Below are positions 20,604-24,304 of a stretch of DNA of 24,304 bases, one piece after another. The DNA lies in assembly GCA_009700815.1 (NCBI GenBank), contig WLLG01000005.1, forward strand, positions 1-24,304. Reading direction: 5' to 3'. The DNA is from Actinomycetota bacterium. Its GTDB lineage: Bacteria > Actinomycetota > Acidimicrobiia > Acidimicrobiales > Microtrichaceae. A program made the position numbers and the translations under genes. Numbering within the stretch: the stretch's first letter is position 1; each line of letters opens with the position of its first letter. Below the pieces are notes generated by a model. The model worked only from the letters and a program-made list of their open reading frames with translations. It did not search any database and was not told the DNA's origin.

Positions 20604-22988
20604 ATGCCGCTTCAATCGACACTTCCACAAGTTCTTGCCATGAGGACAGAAGGCACCTTTCAGGTGTTCACACTCGGCAGCCAAGAGTGGTACTTGCTGA
20701 TTTTCTGCGTGGTTGTATCGTTCATCGCCCTGATCGCAGGATGGTTCATGATGCGCAGCGTGCTGGCCAAGGACCCAGGAACCGAAAAGATGGGCGAGAT
20801 CGGCGAGGCCATCCAAGAGGGTGCGATGGCCTACATCAAGCGGCAGTTCAAGACGATTCTGTTGATGGTGGTTCCGCTGGCCGCGGTGATCTTTGTGACC
20901 TCTACCGAGATCATCAATGAATCAACCAACGAGGGCCTTGATCGAATCAACGCCGGACTGTTCCGCACCCTGGCGTTTCTTACTGGTGCGCTGGCGTCTG
21001 GGTTTATTGGCTTCTTGGGAATGTGGCTCGCCACCCGCGCCAATGTGCGCACCGCAGCAGCAGCAAAGACCGGCCGCATGGATGACGCCCTTCAGGTTGC
21101 CTTCCGTGCCGGTGGAACAGTCGGGCTGTTTACTGCTGGACTTGGTCTCCTCGGCGCAACGCTGATCGTCATGATCTTTCAGAACACCGCTTCGTCAATC
21201 TTGATTGGCTTTGGATTCGGCGGTTCGCTTCTGGCGCTGTTCCTTCGAGTCGGAGGCGGCATCTTTACCAAGGCTGCCGATGTCGGTGCTGACTTGGTTG
21301 GAAAGATCGAAGCAGGGATTCCCGAGGATGACCCGCGTAACCCAGCAACTATTGCTGACAACGTGGGCGACAACGTGGGCGACTGCGCCGGCATGGCTTC
21401 GGACCTCTTTGAGTCCTTCGGCGTAGTACTCGTTGCAAACATCATTCTGGGTGTCACGGCATTCAGGGCCATTGGCATTAACGGTAACAACGCTGCGAAG
21501 GGGCTGATCTTTCCTCTTGCGATGATGGCAGTTGGACTCTTGGCCTCTCTCATCTCGATCTTTATGGTCAAGGCACGCGATGGTGAGACGGATGCCCTCA
21601 AGCCAATCAACCGCGGCCTGAACGTGGCCTCAGTGCTCTCACTCTTTGGTGCGGCCGCTCTGGCATTCCTGTATGTGGGTGACCCACGAGGTTCCTCTGT
21701 CGACCATGTCGGTCTGAGGATGTTCGTTGCAATCCTCGGTGGCGTGGTGCTCGGTCAGGTTGCGAGTCGCATTACGCAGTACTACACCTCGAGTCAGTTC
21801 AAGCCTGTTCGTGACATTGCGGAATCTGGCCGGACGGGACCAGCCACCGTGGTGCTGTCTGGTATCTCGAGTGGTATGGAATCTGCAGTGTGGGCAGTAG
21901 TGGCAATTGCCGCAGCGATTCTGGTTGCACTCGGACTTGGCGGAGGAAGCACACTGTTTGCCTTCTACCTAGTTGCGCTCACGGGCATTGGCATGTTGGC
22001 TACAACTGCAATCGTGGTGGCAGAAGACACCTTCGGCCCGATTGCTGATAACGCTCAGGGCATCGCCGAGATGGCAGGCGAGTTCCACGGTGAGACCGAG
22101 ACCATCCTTGATGGCCTTGACACCGTGGGTAACACCACGAAAGCAGTCACCAAGGGCTTCGCCATTGGGTCCGCAGTGATTGCGGCTGTGGCACTCTTTG
22201 CCTCATTCCGTGAGACCATCGCAGCCTCGGCCGATACCAAGATTGGTGCAGTTCTGCGAGCCGAGAACGTTGAGGCCGCATTCAATGCAGTGGCAATTAA
22301 CATTGCAGACCCCAAGGTCTTTGCTGGCGCTCTTGTTGGCGGAACCGTTGTATTCATGTTCTCCTCGCTGGCCATCTTGGCAGTGAGCCGCACGGCTGGA
22401 ACCGTGGTGCAGGAAGTGCGCAGGCAGTTCCGCGAGAAGCCAGGAATCATGGACTACACCGAAAAGCCTGATTATGGCCCCGTCATTGATATCTGTACCG
22501 GTGCTGCGCTTCGTGAACTCACCACACCGGCACTGCTTGCTGTGTTGATGCCCGTCGCAATCGGCTTCGGGCTTGGCGCCTTTGCGCTTGGTGGTTACCT
22601 AGCTGCGACCATCGTTGTTGGTGCACTCATGGCGAACTTCTTGTCCAACGCTGGTGGCGCCTGGGATAACGGCAAGAAGTACATCGAAGAGGGCAACCTT
22701 GGTGGTAAGGGTTCAGATGTCCACACTGCAGTAGTCATTGGTGACACTGTCGGTGATCCGTTCAAAGACACCGCCGGCCCTGCTATCAACCCGCTCATCA
22801 AGGTGATGAACTTGGTTGCCCTGCTCATCCTCCCGGCGATTATCGCCATGGAAAATAACAACGCCCGCTTCTTGATTGCTGCAGTTGCTGTGGTCATCGT
22901 GGTTGCCAGCATCGTCTACTCCAAGAAGCAAGCCACATCATTTGGCGATGATGAGGTTGATGCGGTGCCTGCTGCCAATCTCACCTGA
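20604..22988 (+). CDS. hppA: Membrane-bound proton-pumping pyrophosphatase (K+-independent type)
   Basis: A 794-residue integral membrane enzyme with about 16 hydrophobic segments that splits pyrophosphate and pumps H+ out of the cytoplasm. The substrate site is fully conserved: FTKAADVGADLVGKIE, then IPEDDPRNPATIADNVGDNVGD, with matching acidic loops later (EDTFGPIADNAQGIAEMA; GDTVGDPFKDTAGPAINPLIK). In the sixth-loop motif GNTTKA, K513 replaces the Ala of K+-dependent enzymes, which in this family marks the K+-independent H+-PPases. ATG 20604 has GGGGG 8 nt upstream. A 24-bp duplication covers its stop codon. The next gene is a CHAD protein, which may bind polyphosphate. Confidence 0.97.
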   Translation: MPLQSTLPQVLAMRTEGTFQVFTLGSQEWYLLIFCVVVSFIALIAGWFMMRSVLAKDPGTEKMGEIGEAIQEGAMAYIKRQFKTILLMVVPLAAVIFVTSTEIINESTNEGLDRINAGLFRTLAFLTGALASGFIGFLGMWLATRANVRTAAAAKTGRMDDALQVAFRAGGTVGLFTAGLGLLGATLIVMIFQNTASSILIGFGFGGSLLALFLRVGGGIFTKAADVGADLVGKIEAGIPEDDPRNPATIADNVGDNVGDCAGMASDLFESFGVVLVANIILGVTAFRAIGINGNNAAKGLIFPLAMMAVGLLASLISIFMVKARDGETDALKPINRGLNVASVLSLFGAAALAFLYVGDPRGSSVDHVGLRMFVAILGGVVLGQVASRITQYYTSSQFKPVRDIAESGRTGPATVVLSGISSGMESAVWAVVAIAAAILVALGLGGGSTLFAFYLVALTGIGMLATTAIVVAEDTFGPIADNAQGIAEMAGEFHGETETILDGLDTVGNTTKAVTKGFAIGSAVIAAVALFASFRETIAASADTKIGAVLRAENVEAAFNAVAINIADPKVFAGALVGGTVVFMFSSLAILAVSRTAGTVVQEVRRQFREKPGIMDYTEKPDYGPVIDICTGAALRELTTPALLAVLMPVAIGFGLGAFALGGYLAATIVVGALMANFLSNAGGAWDNGKKYIEEGNLGGKGSDVHTAVVIGDTVGDPFKDTAGPAINPLIKVMNLVALLILPAIIAMENNNARFLIAAVAVVIVVASIVYSKKQATSFGDDEVDAVPAANLT

Positions 22989-23031
22989 TTTGCTAGCAGC
23001 GCTTGTCCCTGATTTGCTAGCAGCGCTTGTC
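22984..23031 (+). repeat. 24-bp perfect tandem duplication spanning the hppA stop
   Basis: Two adjacent identical copies (22984-23007 and 23008-23031), each beginning CCTGATTTGCTAGCAG. The first contains the hppA TGA (22986-22988), so the second is a copy of gene end plus flank. It contains the short palindromes GCTAGC and AGCGCT. No insertion-element feature is nearby, so slippage duplication is the simplest origin. Confidence 0.95.
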
Positions 23032-23052
23032 GCTAACTGCGAGACTCTCTAG

Positions 23053-24090
23053 ATGGACGTTTCGCTAGAACCTGAGTTAAGCGATCCAGTTTTTGGCGTC
23101 GGTCCCGCAGCGGAAGCGTTGTCGGGACAAGGTGTCCGTTGGTCGTTGGGAGTCGAGGATCGTCAGCAGCCCGCTGCCAGGGTTCTGGCGCTGTTGCTAG
23201 CAGACAATCTGCAGCAGTTTCGCAGCTTTGAAGCCGGCGTCTTGAGCGACCTTGATACTGAGCAACTGCATGACTACCGAGTATCTCTACGACGAGCCCG
23301 GTCGCTGCTGAGTTCTGGCAGGTCAGTGTTTCCGGGTGCGCAGCGCAAGGAATTGCTCGTGCAACTCGCAGAGTTCGGAAGAGTGACCTCTCGGGTTCGA
23401 GATCTTGACGTTCTGCTTGAGGAGTTGCCCCGGCTGTGTCGGGCTGTTGGCGTTGTAGTTGATGACGGGCAGCAATCCTTTGAGTCCCAGGAGTTGCGAG
23501 CTGCTCTGCTGCGCAACAGGTCGGGTGCATTTGCCGATTTGGCAGGTCGCATCGACCCAGCGGGGGGAGAAGCTGCCAAATATCAGGCAATGCTGCGCTT
23601 GTGGCAGGTGGTGGGGTCAGTGCACCGGATCGGCGGAGATGACCCCGGCAAAGACGCCCTTCGACCATCAGTAGTGGTTGCCCAGGCAACCATCCTGAGG
23701 CAGTTCGGAAAGGTCCGATCAGCTGGCCGCGCTGCGAGGAAATCAAACGAGGTCAGTGATTGGCACAGGCTTCGCAAGCGCGCCAAAGCCTTGCGGTATG
23801 GGCTTGCTGCTTATGCGCCGCTCCTGAGCGAACCCGCCGTGTCAGAGCTAGTTACTCGGCTTCGAAAACTGCAGAACGTTCTTGGCCGGCAACAAGATCA
23901 CGCAGTGCAGATCGAGTTGGTTGGGTTAGCGGGAGTCGATGCGGGTGGCCGCACAGCGCTGCTAGCAGGGTCAATCTCAGAACACCTCCGCCGTGAAGCT
24001 CTCAAAGATTTGCAGAACTGCTCTGCAGCTTGGTCGAGATTCGATCAGTCGAGTTTCAAAGATGACTTAGCGGCTGCGGTCACGCTCTGA
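23053..24090 (+). CDS. CHAD-domain protein
   Basis: A 345-residue soluble helical protein. CHAD signatures are QLHDYRVSLRRARSLLS in the first half, with RVRDLDVLLEEL after it, and WHRLRKRAKALRYGLAAYAPLL plus LRKLQNVLGRQQDHAVQ in the second. These conserved His, Arg and Lys residues line the basic channel that binds inorganic polyphosphate in studied CHAD proteins. There is no CYTH (triphosphatase) domain; the first 55 residues are not recognised. ATG 23053 has no clear Shine-Dalgarno sequence. It lies 64 nt after hppA on the same strand, so cotranscription with the pyrophosphatase is plausible. A role at polyphosphate granules is inferred. Confidence 0.9.
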   Translation: MDVSLEPELSDPVFGVGPAAEALSGQGVRWSLGVEDRQQPAARVLALLLADNLQQFRSFEAGVLSDLDTEQLHDYRVSLRRARSLLSSGRSVFPGAQRKELLVQLAEFGRVTSRVRDLDVLLEELPRLCRAVGVVVDDGQQSFESQELRAALLRNRSGAFADLAGRIDPAGGEAAKYQAMLRLWQVVGSVHRIGGDDPGKDALRPSVVVAQATILRQFGKVRSAGRAARKSNEVSDWHRLRKRAKALRYGLAAYAPLLSEPAVSELVTRLRKLQNVLGRQQDHAVQIELVGLAGVDAGGRTALLAGSISEHLRREALKDLQNCSAAWSRFDQSSFKDDLAAAVTL

Positions 24091-24106
24091 TCTCTGCTCT
24101 GCCGCT

Positions 24107-24162
24107 CTGCGGCTTAGGCTGCCCTGATGCCCTGCGGCTTAGGCTGCCCTTCGGCTCAGGCT
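24107..24162 (+). repeat. 19-bp direct repeat with a third degenerate copy, between convergent genes
   Basis: CTGCGGCTTAGGCTGCCCT occurs at 24107-24125 and 24132-24150, and CGGCTCAGGCT at 24152-24162 is a partial third copy that covers the stop of the minus-strand gene. A small hairpin, GCCGC-TCT-GCGGC, sits at 24101-24113. The region may hold the shared transcription end. Confidence 0.8.
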
Positions 24163-24304
24163 TCGTCTTTCTCGAGCGGCGGCAAGAACTCAAAGTTCAG
24201 GTCACCGAGCCGCACCAATGTTGAGGCAATCCAGCCACCCATAGCGCTGAAGTGGTCATCAAGGATCGACCCATCAGCCAGCGTGGCTTCGTCGAGTTCG
24301 TAGC
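24156..24304 (-). CDS. 3' end of an unidentified gene (5' beyond the window)
   Basis: On the minus strand an open frame enters at the window edge and gives the last 48 residues of a protein: YELDEATLADGSILDDHF, then SAMGGWIASTLVRLGDLNFEF, ending LPPLEKDEA, with TGA at 24156-24158. Codon use looks like its neighbours, and the acidic, well-formed terminus supports a real gene. It converges on the CHAD gene across 65 bp of repeat-containing DNA. I do not recognise the family from this fragment. Confidence 0.6.
   Translation of the reverse strand, partial: YELDEATLADGSILDDHFSAMGGWIASTLVRLGDLNFEFLPPLEKDEA

Noticed and set aside
23033..23746. 237-residue minus-strand frame opposite the CHAD gene
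   Set aside because: It lies antisense to strongly recognisable CHAD codons; the composition is rich in Gln, Arg and Pro and has no family features.

Overview
The window looks like a chromosomal segment of a moderately GC-rich Actinomycetota bacterium, most likely from the Acidimicrobiia or a relative. This is inferred from gene content, not measured. The indicators are a SenX3/RegX3-type two-component pair, a DUF2342 'zincin-like' protein, a PDZ-Lon (S16) protease, a UPF0182 membrane protein, a membrane-anchored trypsin-like protein with an N-terminal HPSE motif, and several start codons sitting 6-8 nt behind a TANNNT box, as in actinobacterial leaderless transcripts. There is no prophage, IS element, CRISPR array, tRNA or rRNA.

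Layout. 1-1476: 3' part of a SenX3-like histidine kinase and its overlapping RegX3-like regulator. 1522-2898: an MFS-like transporter. 2914-5097 (minus): a DUF2342 protein and, upstream of it, a membrane-anchored trypsin-like protein. 5098-6555: a non-coding/leader region, a short ORF, a one-TM protein and an MreB-like actin whose start appears to be CTG. 6589-11600: a complete branched-chain amino-acid-type ABC importer (livG, livF, livH, livM and a lipoprotein binding protein). The livF start is built from a 21-bp tandem repeat. 11634-12263 (minus): a HEAT-repeat protein. 12398-12949: a small domain with a long Ala/Pro tail. 13089-13448 (minus): a two-TM protein whose start codon overlaps the divergent PDZ-Lon protease gene (13447-14640). 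14692-16797: a 701-residue DivIVA-like coiled-coil protein with Val-Glu-Thr repeats and a C-terminus resembling phage Mu-F minor head proteins. 16807-19755: UPF0182. 19779-20450: DedA-family protein. 20604-22988: H+-pumping pyrophosphatase. 23053-24090: CHAD-domain protein. 24156-24304 (minus): 3' end of an unidentified gene.

Two themes link the genes. First, DUF2342, PDZ-Lon and UPF0182 are near neighbours in many actinobacteria (Rv3195, Rv3194c and Rv3193c in M. tuberculosis, from memory); here about 9 kb, including mreB and the importer, lies between them, and the DivIVA/Mu-F-like protein sits between PDZ-Lon and UPF0182. Second, phosphate: a SenX3/RegX3-like pair, a membrane pyrophosphatase and a CHAD (polyphosphate-binding) protein share the window, although only the last two are adjacent.

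The most unusual items are the DivIVA-like/Mu-F-like fusion, the repeated start region of livF, the CTG-initiated mreB behind short coupled ORFs, the shared CATG start codons at 13446-13449, and the recurrent leaderless-promoter pattern.
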